Assembly: GCF_032062135.1 (NCBI RefSeq)
Contig: NC_092860.1
Location: 128,565,749 to 128,629,748 of the forward strand
Length of the DNA: 64,000 bases
Reading direction: 5' to 3'
Source: Pyxicephalus adspersus
Taxonomy: Eukaryota; Chordata; Amphibia; Anura; Pyxicephalidae
Below, piece by piece: positions 1-11,856 of the stretch. The notes below the pieces were generated by a model. The model searched no databases, was not told where the DNA came from, and worked only from the letters and a program-made list of their open reading frames with translations. The translations under genes and the position numbers were made by a program. The number at the start of each line of letters is the position of its first letter. The first letter of the stretch is position 1.

Positions 1-123
1 GCAATCCAAGGAGAATTGTCCATAGGTCTAAAGGAAATTTTATATCTCTGACTTCCTCAGTTTGAGCAATAATTATTTTTTCAGAAAGGTTTAATCAATT
101 GGTAAGGCTGATATGGTGACCTT

Positions 124-126
124 TAA

Positions 127-165
<39 letters not shown>

Positions 166-172
166 CGGTGTG

Positions 173-212
<40 letters not shown>

Positions 213-272
213 CGGTGTGTGAATGTATGTGTATATATATATATATATATATATTATATCGGTGTGTGAATG

Positions 273-318
<46 letters not shown>

Positions 319-330
319 CACGGTATATAT
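124..330. repeat. (TA)n microsatellite with interspersed minisatellite motif
   Basis: Long TA dinucleotide runs are interrupted three times by the motif ATATCGGTGTGTGAAT, near positions 163, 210 and 257, so the motif recurs about every 46-50 bases. Copies two and three continue as GTATGT before the next TA run. This is a compound microsatellite. The reading frames across it are low-complexity Tyr/Ile repeats and are not genes. Confidence 0.9.
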
Positions 331-654
331 ATTTATATATTTATGTTATGATGCACACTTCTTCACTACAATTTTTGTTTGACTTATTTATAAATCAAAA
401 AAAAAAATCAATCCTTCAAGTGCAAGGTTGGATCAAAACAGCAAACTAACTATTCTTGACAGAGTGATGCTAGACTTTGAGCCTATGGGCCATTTGGTGA
501 ACATCCTTTTCTTGCTCACCGTAAACAAATATTTTAAAGAAAATTCACATCCAATCATCTGCAGTGCCAAACAGGTTTTCTATGTTTAATGGGGAAAATA
601 TATGATTTCTACATCTAACATACATCTTTCCCCTGCACAGACATACAGTAAATA
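331..654. other. Unannotated AT-rich stretch
   Basis: Single-copy-looking AT-rich DNA with short A runs. I see no gene, RNA or repeat boundary in it. Confidence 0.6.
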
Positions 655-770
655 CCAAATTATTATTATTGTTGTTGTTAATAAGCAGTAGTTATATTGG
701 GCCAACATATTAAAGAGGGGTGGCAAATGACAGATGCAAACACTGACACAGGAGGAGTACTAGATTTTAA
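655..770 (-). repeat. SINE-like fragment (tail part)
   Basis: Contains an ATT/GTT-rich start, then GGGCCAACATATTA, a gap, and GGCAAATGACAGATGCAAA followed by GACACAGGAGGAG. The same ordered blocks recur at 49880-49995, and their 5' part matches the tail of the longer copy at 4916-5198. Judged by that copy, which carries a tRNA-like head on the minus strand, this fragment is the tail of a minus-strand insertion. It is diverged and lacks the head. Confidence 0.6.
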
Positions 771-3087
771 TATAAGTGTGTGTGTATAACTACATGTTTA
801 AAATAAATAAATACATATGGTTTACATCACAATGTAAATAATTTTTTTACTTGAATAAAATACCACACATAGAAGAAATCTAAAGTCAGTGGTAATGGAA
901 ATGCTTTCTCAGCTGTTTGAATCAATAATTCCTATGTAAAATATATCTTTAACATGGCAGTGACCTTGTTTGCTTAGCAAGGATATATAAACATTAGTAT
1001 GTTGGTCATACAGTGATAAACTATCATTTTACAGGTGCTTCATGTCCATGGTAAAAATATGTCTTTAAAAATACTTACATGCTTCATAACATGCATCACT
1101 ACAGGTAACAACCCTAATGTACGGTAATTCAGGCCAAACATGATCCATACTATTGGTGGTGTAGGATAAATACATTATATATATATAAACATACTGCTAT
1201 ACCTGCTCAGCATATGATGCTGGGATTTGTCAGGTTATACTGGCATCCCAGGCGGCTGCAGGGACTGAATGAACTCCCACATAATGTGATGTACGCATGT
1301 AAGTGTAATTTTAGTGTTGTGCAACGCTGAGTTACTGAACCCTAACTTCGCTTTATTGCATCTTTACAGTGAATCTGCAACAATGTATCACTGCCTGCAA
1401 TAAATCTACCAGAATATATACCCAGTAATGGATATGGATGGACCCTAAATAAATGTTAGTTTGCCAAAACAATGGGTGTCATAAAACAAAGGCAATTATT
1501 TTAACAGACAACTATTTTCACCCTTTCACCTTCAGTACATATCACACTTTTGGTTTTGGTCTCTTTCAGTCTTTGTACAGCCACTTCCTATTAACACACA
1601 TTGAATCCAGAAGCTGCAATTCTCAGTTCAGATTTTCTAATAATGCAGACTATAATTAGGACCTAATGCAATGTGTGTCAGCATGCTGCTTGTATTGGAA
1701 GAATACATGATAGGAAGTTATCTCCAGAATCTGGATGAACAAGGATCATCATAGCAGAATCACCCTTTGCTTATTCCATTAAAAACTGCAAAATTAAAAA
1801 AAAAAAATAGGAGTATAGAACTGTACAGTAAAAAAAAAAAAAATATTTTTAGGTTTGTTGGATTTTTTTTTTTCAATTTGGTTACTTACACTACTATATG
1901 TATAGGGAAAATAATTAGTAAATAAACGTCCATGTAAAATAGAAAATTGTCTAAAGCATCCTAAAAAAAGAGCTGCTGCAATAATCCCAGCAGCGTTGCA
2001 GCATATCTTGACATAGGGACACTATTAAAATTCTTAAACATGTTTGAAAGAATCAGCAACTTCTTTCTCTGTACCTCAGGCAAAACAGAGTTAAACAGCA
2101 ATTGAACATATCTCAAGAAGCATCTCCTGCCCCAAGGCTTTGACTGCTGTCATTTTGAATGTGGCATTATCATGTATCATTGGGATACTGGATGCCATCT
2201 CTAAAGCAGTCTAGCTGAATAAAATCAAGCATAAATCTTCTGTTTGGGACATGCAGACTGTGATATAGTTCCAGTGCTTATTAATTGCTTGTGGACAGGA
2301 AAAAAACATTCAATGCACATTAGTGTACAGGAGTGTAAAATTAACCCTTTAACATCTTGAAGTGGATTTGTTTTTGTGTGTGTATGCCTTATCCTTGTTT
2401 CTTTGATAGCAAATTTGTTAAAATTGAAAACTTGTTATTTTCTATAATTAGATTGTCCATGTAAAGCTTTAATTTCTAATGGGTTGCCATGGAATATAGA
2501 ACACTGCTACTTTATTAAATGACCCTATGTGTATTTTATTTATGTTGCTTTTATGGAAGAATGTTGCGTTATGAAGCACTCTTGACAGCACTGGTACAGA
2601 ATATGTACAAAGTACACATAAGGGTCGGTTTACTAAAGAAGAATAGGGTATCCATTTATCAAAGTGGATGTCCTCGTTGTAAAGTGAGTGGAAGTGAATG
2701 AAATGTCCATGTGTTCAATTTTAAAGTTGCAGTTTTTTTCCAGAAGAAGTTAGGTTAAAATCTTCTGTTGATTATTTAAAACATGGTTGAAATTACAGTT
2801 CTTGTATCTGCTAGGTTTTTCCTGGGGACTGAAACTGGAATTCCAAATCTCTGATGGCAACATTTGTAATTATAGGAAAAACATAAATGACAAATGTTCT
2901 TGTTAGGATTTACTATACATGTACAGTGTAACTTTTGCTTCCCCAGCAAAGCCGGCAACATAGGGATTCTGGTTGTGTTGTTTTATACATTATACAGGAA
3001 GGAGGGTCTTGGGGGGACCTGTTTGACGGTACATGAAGATTTCTAAAGCAGTTAGAGCATTTTTGGAAATTCTGAGCAGCATTTTGA
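771..3087. other. Unannotated AT-rich stretch
   Basis: No supported gene. Open frames stay at or below 68 codons and show no family resemblance. The part around 2620-2700 (GGTCGGTTTACTAAAG, then TTATCAAAGTGGATGTCC) has the feel of a diverged dispersed repeat but I could not set its ends. A/T homopolymers lie at 1794-1875. Confidence 0.6.
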
Positions 3088-3160
3088 GGTTCTATTTATA
3101 AAGCAGTGAATCTCACATTTTCTAAAACATTCCCTGGTGGAGAATCAATTGCCATTTAAA
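3088..3160. mobile_element. Palindromic MITE family B, partial copy
   Basis: Reads CTATTTATAAAGCAGTGAATC, then ACATTCCCTGGTGGAGAATC. These two blocks also occur, in the same order, in the left arm of the copies at 23001-23142 and 59086-59236. Only one arm is present. The other half is absent or too diverged to see. Confidence 0.6.
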
Positions 3161-4915
3161 CATGTCAACATGAAACATTGGTATATGTGTCTTTTTTATT
3201 TCTGCTCTATATACATACTATTTAATACACTGAAACCTAAAATATAATAATCAGCTAGAAGTTAAGCTATAATCTAATGTTATATTCGCCTAAGAAAAAG
3301 CCTGCAATATCTGGATAGCACTGTGATAATCTTGGCTATTATTATGCAGTAACATCTCATTCATACCAGCCATACTAATGTGAAGGGTAGAGTTACCAAT
3401 TAGTCCATTTTTTAGCTTCTACACTACAAATATGTATGAGTGTCATTAATGTAATTTAAAAAAATTTAAAGAATCACCATTATGTGATTGCCAATATGTT
3501 ATAGTCTGTCTGTCTTCTCAAAGCTTGCATTAGGGCTGCACGATTTTCAAGATTTCAGGGGAAGGAAGATATTTGCTCTCCTCAGTGGCATGATTTTTAA
3601 ATTCTTTATATTTGCTGGACACTACAGATTCTGCCATATTGTGGTATAAGAAAATAATTATATTAGCACCTGCTCTAAAGGACCAGCACTACATTTATTA
3701 ATGGCAGCGTTGCATTTTGCATGTTCCTTGAGAGCTTAAAATGAGATAATAGATTTACCTAAGGGGAATCAAGGTATCACTAAAATAAAAGATTGCATCT
3801 TCATAATGTGCCATCTGCCGCTGTAGATGTGATGAGGACTGTAACTCTACCACATCAACATTCAGTTACTGCATTAGAGCAGAACATAGCAGACAGTAAT
3901 ACAATGTCATGAAAAAATTCAATTTTCCCTGTTTGGGACTTTGCATGTTAAATCTACACTAAGTGTCAGTTATAATGGATATTACTACAATCTAGAACTT
4001 GTTATAAGACTTTGACAATACTAATAGAATATTGACACTAAGGACCACCTATACTGTAGATGAAATATATCTACCATGAACAGAGGAGTACTCTATGGCC
4101 CATTATTTATATAGCTAAGAAATATAGCTGGTATTCCCAAAACCTTTTTTGAATTCAACTTACTTTTGTTGTAGGCAAATATAATATTATTTTGTATAGC
4201 TATTTGGAGCTATACCTAAAAGCCCGAAGAACTGGTAGGTTGTCAACCACAGGCTTAGACAATTTGATTGTTAATATAAAAGTACTGCAGTTCCCACCTC
4301 TGGGGCAGATTGGTAGGGTATTTGCCCATCGTTGAGTGAAGCGTCTTCCTGGAAATGTTTCACTACTGGTGGCCTGGCTCTCATGATCCCTTAAGCCCAA
4401 GGGTGGCAGCTGGGGTCTATTGTCACAGCCTGAAAAGTCAAAAATAGAGGCTTGGTCACTGACTGGTGAGTGTTGGGTAAGTGAAAGGGATGAATTTACA
4501 AATGAACCTAAATATGTAAACGGATGAAAGCCTAAACAAAATGTATGACTTAAATGAGTTTTGTAAGTTAATAAGAAAGTGCAAACAGCAACAATGATTA
4601 GCAAAGTTCAGCTCTCTGTGTATCAGTGGGAACATTTCCCCTTACTCTCTGTTTCAAAAACACAGGAAGGAGTAAGAGGAAATCCTCCAAAGTAGTGCAA
4701 ATTACCCTCTAAGACAGTTGAATGGGGAACAGGTGTACCCCTTGTAAAACTTCCCTTTTTTCACTCTCTTTCATTCCTGCTTTCTTTATCAGTGACAGTT
4801 GTCACCAGTACAAATATAAGGGTGAGTCCAAAACATAAAAGCTGACTTTTCCCAACTCTATTCCTTACTGAACAAAAAGATACATTGGCCACAGTAAACT
4901 GAAATCTGGTATTAG
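3161..4915. other. Unannotated stretch, no supported gene
   Basis: Mostly unique AT-rich DNA. It contains the longest uninterrupted frame of the window (minus strand, 4200-4604, 134 codons), which has a hydrophobic start but no recognisable domain, splice context or family. I do not call it a gene. The segment 4285-4490 is richer in GC than its surroundings and may be an unrecognised old repeat. Confidence 0.55.
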
Positions 4916-5198
4916 TACACAGTATTTATATAACACCGACATATTGCACAGCGCTTTACAAAGTCCATGGTAATGTCACTAGTTGTCCCTCAAAGGAGAT
5001 CACAATCTAATGTCCCTACCATTGTCATATGTCACAATCTAAGGTCAATTTGTGTTATCCAATTACCCTAACTGCATTTTTTGAAATATGGGAGGTAACC
5101 AATGCAAAAACAACGAGAACTTGCAAACTCCATGCAGATGGTGCCCTGGTCGGGATTCAAACCTGGGTGCTGCTAATTCTTAGCCACCGTGCTGCCCA
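4916..5198 (-). repeat. tRNA-derived SINE-like element with L2-type tail
   Basis: On the minus strand the element begins GGGCAGCACGGTGGCTAAG and includes an A-box-like TGGCTAAGAATTAGC (5172-5186) and, downstream, a B-box-like GGTTTGAATCC (5153-5163). These resemble the internal RNA polymerase III promoter of tRNA genes. The spacing is short for a tRNA head, so some head sequence has been lost. The rest (GCAGCGCTTTACAAAG, CAAAGGAGATCACAATCTAA, TTATATAACACCGACATATT) is the dispersed body and tail shared with copies at 655-770, 28250-28360 and 49880-49995. It could alternatively be the 3' part of an L2/CR1-like LINE. The tRNA-like head favours a SINE. Confidence 0.65.
5153..5186 (-). promoter_or_regulatory. 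Pol III A/B-box-like motifs of the SINE head
   Basis: A-box-like TGGCTAAGAATTAGC at 5172-5186 and B-box-like GGTTTGAATCC at 5153-5163, both on the minus strand. The B box differs from the usual GGTTCGAATCC by one base. The two boxes are much closer than in a functional tRNA gene, so transcription from this copy is doubtful. Confidence 0.5.
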
Positions 5199-7300
5199 TT
5201 ACCACACTTAACAGATGACTATTGCACAAACCTTTTTAACTACCCTAGCCAGGAAGTATACTTGCAATTGCTTATACATAGTGACATTTTTTTTAACTGA
5301 TCCAATATTCCTTTGATGTTGATTTACTGGAGAATTGAATTTACTTCTCTCTCAGTAAATCAACATTATGACTTAAAGCCTAAAGGTGATTGGTGTAGGT
5401 TTTACCTTTAAAAATTAATTTCCAAAATTCTACAAATTCACAATTCTATTGTATAGTTGTGCTGGACTGTAGCTGTGCACCGTTGAACACAGCTAGGACT
5501 TCTGTGCCTTTTAGTTCCTGTTAACACGAGGTCCTATAATTGTTCACCGTCTACTTTTTGTGATTACTGGTCCTGCCTCTCCTTATGTGGATACAGGTTT
5601 CCATTGTAATGTAGAATTGCTGGAAATGTAGTCTAGAATTATTGTTCTTCCTACATTGGGTGTCATATGGCCACATCTGATTGAATTCAAAGATGAGTGT
5701 AAATAGTCCTAAACCATTGAACAAACACATTTGGCCCATGAAACAGATTTTCTGTCCACCACTTTGCTTTTATACATTCTATAGGGACTTTATCTTGCTA
5801 TTAGATTTTCCTTTGTTTAGTTGGGTTTCATGTTGTTAAATTGCTTTAACAATGATTCCCCACATAAATTAAAAGTGCTAATATCATTTATGGACATAGC
5901 CTATAATAAGATGTTTTATATTTGTAATATACAAGTACCTGCTATATATTACAAAAAAATGACAATTGAGTTTTTTTTTTGTCGTTTTAGTTCTGAGCAC
6001 TTTTAATTCACACTATGATTCCAAATTATGGCGTTACTTTCTCAAACATGTCCTTTTCTTCCACATTTCAAAGAGTTCTCTTGTTCTAGAGTACTTCCTC
6101 TATAAACCAATCTTTGCCATGAAGTGAAATAATTAAATTCCTTCAGATCCACAGACAGCAAGCACAGAAACTACAGTAAATCATTAGCAGTAGTGATTTA
6201 GGTTTCTTTTACACCGTTGCCAGAACGGTCATTATATTGTAATTAAAAAGGCAGAAGGCCAGCAGAGATCTTTCTATCCGGAGGAAATAAAGTTCTAAGG
6301 AATTTTACATTCCAGTACCTTCCGTGTTGATTAACAATCTATTAACATTGCAGGTCGGCGTGTTACTTCACCAGTTTTGTAGAATGGACATATATTGCGG
6401 ATTTATCTGACATATGTGCATTTATATTTATGTAGTTGGAAATTTTTTGTCTCACTAAGTTTAAATGAGAAATCAATAAAAAGTAGTATTAATTAATTTA
6501 GTAGAGGTCCCATTGCACTGGCAGGCAGACCCACCACTAATTCTGATTTATACATTTTTTATGAATTCTTTCATCCTTACTATACAACTCAGAAAGCCTC
6601 ATCATTTTGTGTTTGTTAATAACAACTTGCTTTCATACCCACAGGTTTGTTATATTGTTTTATGCAGTAATTCTACATCCCTGATTTGGTGTAAGCACAT
6701 AATACCAATATGTATTCCCCCCAAAAAATCCATCATTGGCAAATTTTTTATCAGAGTTCAACTGCTTTGATCTGTACTTTTTTTTCTTTTTATTATTATT
6801 TTGCTCCTTTCTTAAACTTCATTCTTTCACCATATCTCCTTACACCAATACCGAGCCTACAGAGCATATCTGGGGGAGAAGTATATAAATCACATACAGA
6901 TGCAAGATCATTGTTGCTAGGAACAATCATTAGTGATCATTTCTAGAGAATGAATGAATGCTGTACAGACATTTTCTTCTACCAAGAAGGAGAGTGAGTG
7001 GGAAGCATCTCACCGCATCCTCCCTATACGAAACTAGCGACCTGTTAGCTGTCAGGCATTCCATTGTCTGGTAGGATAGATCATTGAGCGACATCAGGGG
7101 ACATTTGTATAGGTGCTGTGATCACTTGTCTCAACCAACACCAATCTAGCATGTGCTCTTAAAGTTTGTTGATCTTAGGTACCGCTCTTTGTATTTATGT
7201 TGCTTTCCTTTTTGTGTATTTGATTGTTGTTTGTGTACTTTAACCTGAGTTTTTGCTATTTTTTTCGAAAGAAAAAGCTAATTAATGGCAATGAGGTGCT
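5199..7300. other. Unannotated AT-rich stretch with one hairpin
   Basis: No supported gene. A perfect 12-bp inverted repeat lies at 5318-5329 and 5353-5364 (GTTGATTTACTG, loop of 23 bases). The stretch 6120-6360 is dense in ATTA/TAAT core sites and looks unique, so it is a candidate for conservation testing. Open frames are 85 codons or shorter and unremarkable. Confidence 0.6.
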
Positions 7301-7655
7301 ATTTGTTGGCACAAGAACAGGTCAGGGATGCTGTAAAGATTTTCTAACCCTCCAGAGACATTTATAGTTTGTTCCAAAAACCACCTTAACATTGCCTTGC
7401 TCATTTTTTGCCCTATTGTTGACACAAGAATTGGACTTGGATCCTAAAGAGAAGATTTCTTAATCCTGCAGAGTCAAGTGTAATGCAACAGCCATGAAAC
7501 CCACCTTACGTTTGCCCTGCCCATTTTGTTGCCATACTCACTAATGCAAGAGCAGATCAAGTCTACCAAAAATAAAATTTCCTAACACTCATTGGCAATT
7601 AAAGCTCATTGTAACAACCACTGAACACCACCTTATATTTGCCTTGCCCATTGAT
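7301..7655. repeat. Degenerate three-unit tandem repeat, about 113-121 bp per unit
   Basis: Three consecutive units start near 7301, 7414 and 7533. Each opens with a block like TTGTTGRCACAAGAA and ends with a block like CCACCTTA-ATTTGCCTTGCCCATT. The closing blocks at about 7380, 7500 and 7629 are the best conserved. The units are diverged and differ in length by indels, so this is an old local duplication, not an active satellite. Confidence 0.75.
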
Positions 7656-8948
7656 TCCAATAAACGTTACATACAGTATACTTCCTATTTTTCAGCAAGA
7701 AATACCTCTTATCCGAGCTCATTCCTAATAAATAGGTTAACAGAACTCATTTAAGCATATGTATTATAGTAAAAAGTGTGCGAAGAACAGTGAGTGACTC
7801 ATGGCAACCATACAGAAAAATCTATTATCTGTTATATGAAAAAAAAAAAAACTAAAATCAAGTAAGATGTCTGCCACATACTAGTCAAAAAAATAAAATC
7901 CCAGCATTCATTATCACCGCCTGACAGTATTTTATTGAGAGAAGTGACCTTTCTAGCCATAACGTAATTCCCCAGATTTTAATTTCCTGGAATTAAGTGT
8001 AATTGTTGCCAGCCCAGTGGTAATCCAGTTAAATCCTTGGTTAGTCACTGACTTAGTTAGATCAGTCAAATGGTGACAGACCTTCCAAAGGATATGGTTT
8101 TAATGTGGATTCCCGAAGTGATATAGACATTAGAATGTAGAACACATTTAAGCTGTCTAATTGTTCTGCTGTTCTAATGATTAAGTATTAATCTGTCACA
8201 ATGTCAAATTGTTCGTTTACATTTTTTTTCCTCCCCTGTAAAATATGTCTCTGTTGAATGAATGTGGAAATCCTTTGCTGAAACAATACATTGTGCAATT
8301 AGAATGTCTTCACTCTAAATCTTGGGAAAATAATTAATCAGCACTCCTCAGTCAACATCATTTCAAGGATAATCACAGTAAAAATGATGAGGATGTAGCA
8401 ATATGAAGTAATACACAGTGCACAGCAGACAGGTAATATTCCTTATCTATCATACACACTTGTCACACAATTAAAAAATAAATTTCTGCCACTCTACAGT
8501 ATGAACTGGGATATTTCTTAGAGAACATCTGGGGTAAAGAAAATACTGTAGAAGATATAAAGACATAGACTACTGGTAGATCTGTAATTATTCGCCCTAG
8601 TAGTTATGCCTATCATTTGTAGAAATTGCCAGCCACTAAACCCTCCACACTTTCTTTCCCAGATTTGCTCAAAGTTTTTTTTTTACCTAGCTACAATGCG
8701 TACTGAATCATTGTCTATAGGAAAATAATTTAACCAATGATGTCAGAGTAAGGTCACATCTTCCCATTTAGATTACAAAGAATTAGATAATATTGAAAGC
8801 ATTGGATTCGCCAATGGCGACCAACATTTTCAGAAGGAGAGTTCTGCAATGGTAGCCTTGGTATTTGAACCAGCAAATTATTTGTTTAAAACATAGGTCT
8901 AATTATTAATCAACCAATAAATAAAAAAAGAACAAATTTGAAATCCAC
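7656..8948. other. Unannotated stretch, enhancer-like composition
   Basis: No gene seen. The part 8130-8400 has many TAAT/ATTA cores, CAAT-like and AACAAT motifs and little simple repeat. That is typical of, but not diagnostic for, conserved non-coding DNA. Confidence 0.55.
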
Positions 8949-8987
8949 TTGGAGCCTTGGAGAGCTTTAATAAATCAGGGCCAATTC
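8949..8987. mobile_element. Palindromic MITE family A, terminal fragment
   Basis: TTGGAGCCTTGGAGAGC, then TTTAATAAATCAGGGCCAATT, the right terminal block of family A. No matching left arm is visible upstream, so this is a fragment of about 39 bp. Confidence 0.75.
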
Positions 8988-11633
8988 ATACTAGTTTAAT
9001 AGGTATGTGGACCATTCTGATCAGCTTGCTAATAAAATGTACTGAGCATTCAACCTGCTTCCATTTAAGAACTCTGCCTGCTGACTTTGCAATCCAATCA
9101 GAGCTCCGTTATTGGCCACTAAGGTACTCTGAATAAATAGAGGGATTTATGCTTGGCTTCAATACTGGTGGTTGGCTTCAATACTAGAGATAACCTGGAG
9201 GCTTTTATTGAGCTCCTTGGCTTCCCATAGACACAGTTATGTCTTTACAATTTACATTTTGTGACCACAAAATTCCTTTTAAATTTCTTTTGTAGGTCAG
9301 ATAGCTGTAGAAATTTTAGATCATGTGGCAGCATGGAATATACTCCTGTTCTTGTTGCTGGTTCCCAGATTGGCTACCAAACTGTTAAATTAGTCAGAGA
9401 TCAGGGCAAGTCAATTGACATACTGATGCAGGTAAAATAGGTCACCCAATTTTTTCAAGACCCCTAGCCATTAAAGGTAATTCCAACCCTCATCCCTTTT
9501 TTACCCTTCACACCTTTTTCCAATCATCCTAAACATACCAAATGCAATGCTTTTTTTCTTGTGAAGTTACAAATCACTACAGTAAAGTGTTTTTTGTGTT
9601 AAATATTAAAGCAACAAGAAAATTTAGGTTGAGTGATAGCTTTATTAGCCTAGTAAATAAACCGAGGTAGCTCGGGCCTCTCCTTCAGATACGAGTAGTA
9701 AAAGGAACTGAAATCTCCCTAATTTGAGGACTCTTGGACTGCCAAAAGAACTTGCTATCTCTTGACATGCATGTGTAAAACACATTATTGCAGGTTCCAA
9801 AATCTGGACATATCTGCTAAACTTTGGAAAGCCAACGCAATTAATATCTTAGAGTTATGACCATCTGAAGCTAGAGATCAATGAAACGTAGAGTTTCCTT
9901 TTATGTGAGTTTGCAGAGTTGTAAATCTTCAATCCTCCAGCTGTTTTAGGGGGACAAGTAAATGAATGTATGTCAAAGTAGATCAAACACCATTCCAGAG
10001 AAAATGTTTCTTTGCAAATGACTTTAGGCAGAGGATACTCCTGAATTCACTAGTTGTGACTGCAGCCAAGATTAATCAGCTCTTGTCTGTTATTCTTTTT
10101 CTCTTCCACTAGAGTGTGTTCCATCCACTGCAGTAAAAATCCCAGTATTAGAAATCTTCCCCATTCTAAATAACCCTGACTCAACTTTTGGATCTCTATC
10201 TGCTATTACTATGTTCCCAAGCAGCTACATGATTTTCTAGACTGCTGATTTGCACATTCACTAATCCATGACAAATTCGGTTAATTTAAACTGTACAGAG
10301 AATTTCAGCTGAGCTGTTGTCTATGGGGAAAAATCTGCTGTAACAATTACGCTAGCTTTATTTCTTACAGATTGTCAAGTAAACATGGCACTGAGAAAGA
10401 AAGCCTTTCATTATCCTGTGTCAGGTATTCTTTATAGAGTCATATTACTGTGCGGCATATTCCAGCACTATGCACAAAGCACTAGCCATATTACCAAACT
10501 GCAGAAAGCACTGTTATAAAATACCCTGAAGTCAAATGCTATATGATCTCATATATCTTTGGTGCCCAAATTGGATTAATTATAACACAAAAATATGGGA
10601 ACATAATCTTGCTTTACCTGTCAGTTGTTGTGTCACTGTAAGATGAAAGATAACAAGCAAGATTTTGACAGTTCAGCATGGTAGGAATAGAACATTTCCA
10701 GCTCTGTTTAGAAGATTGAATGCAATAGGGAAATTGTCTATAGATGTGAACACTAAATATAGAATGGCCTTCGATTGATTAATTGTGCTTGAAGAATGAG
10801 CTATGTTTTTTTTTATTATTTTCTATGTATGTACTGTATTTTCTTTTTTTCCCAGATAAATTAATTAAAACTGATATCCAAGCATACAAAAACACTTAAT
10901 CACTCATGTATTCATATTACATAAAAAAATGCATTTATTTATCAAGCAGAATTTGCCCTTAATTACCCATGACCAGCGGCAAATGAATTAGGCGAACAAT
11001 AAACTTTAATCTAATCCAATCTCTATTGCAGCCCACATTGCTGTCCATACACGAGGGAAGAGCAGAAGAGATCTCACTAGTGTGTGCTGATGGCGCTTTT
11101 TGGCCAGTTACAAACTTAGTTTAGTTGACCAGACCAGACCAGCCTATGTTTTTTTTGTTGTTTTTTTAATAACATTGTTCTTACATGATTTCTGATGGAG
11201 ACCGGAAGTTGCCCTTTCAATACAGTACACAGGGACAATCCACTGCTATCATATCAGAGAACTTCATACAGTATCTGCTGCATGTAGACTCAATGTCGTT
11301 GCAATGCAAAGAAGCTAAAGGAAAATGCATTGGGATTCAACAAAAAAATCAATTATTATTGGCAAACTAGACATCAAATAAGTTGGCCAGCATTTCTCAT
11401 CTTTTTTTACCCCATGGAAAAACTAAAATAATGTTCAGGTGTCGAGGAATTCCACTAAAATTAATTGATTGGAGGTCAGTAGGAAGAATATCCTTTATGT
11501 TGGTGTTCAGTGGGAAAAATATGGTGGGGGTTGTAATGCCATCTTGTCCAGAATCGGGGTTATGCTGCTTGCCCTGCTAAGAGTAAATATTCATGTACAA
11601 TCTAATGAGAGGTGGTTTAGCCACAGCTCAATG
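8988..11633. other. Unannotated AT-rich stretch
   Basis: No supported gene or RNA. A 14-base direct repeat TTGGCTTCAATACT occurs at 9153 and 9172. The stretch 10950-11060 is unique-looking and contains several TAAT cores. Reading frames of 61 and 65 codons near 11185-11580 have no recognisable features. Confidence 0.6.
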
Positions 11634-11856
11634 ACCCTGATTTACTAAAGTTCTCCAAGGCTGGAGAGAATACACTTTCATCAGTGAAGCTGGGTAATTC
11701 AGCAAACATGGAATGGATTTCCTAAAAGTCATTAGCTATTTGTTAGCAAATGTTTTCAATCCTGGACCAGATCCATCCCAGGTTTGCTGGATCACCCAGC
11801 TTCACTGATGAAAGTGTATCCTCTCCAGCCTTGGAGAACTTTGATAAATCAGGGCC
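11634..11856. mobile_element. Palindromic MITE family A, full copy
   Basis: Starts ACCCTGATTTACTAAAG and ends TTTGATAAATCAGGGCC, with arms that are inverted copies of each other. The left arm has CACTTTCATCAGTGAAGCTGG and the right arm has the complement, CCAGCTTCACTGATGAAAGTG. The whole element can fold into one long hairpin. It has no coding capacity, so it is a non-autonomous foldback/MITE-type element. By eye it differs from the copy at 17656-17879 at about a dozen positions. Confidence 0.9.

Noticed and set aside
91..321. Tyr/Ile repeat proteins
   Set aside because: Translation of a TA microsatellite.
4200..4604. 134-codon minus-strand open frame, the longest in the window
   Set aside because: No recognisable domain or splice context. 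One frame of this length is expected by chance in 64 kb of six-frame sequence. The region may be an old repeat.
5153..5186. Possible tRNA gene on the minus strand
   Set aside because: The A-box-like and B-box-like motifs are far too close for a cloverleaf and belong to a dispersed SINE-like repeat.
7301..7655. CRISPR-like array of repeated blocks
   Set aside because: Only three diverged units of 113-121 bp, with no constant repeat and unique spacer pattern, in a vertebrate sequence.
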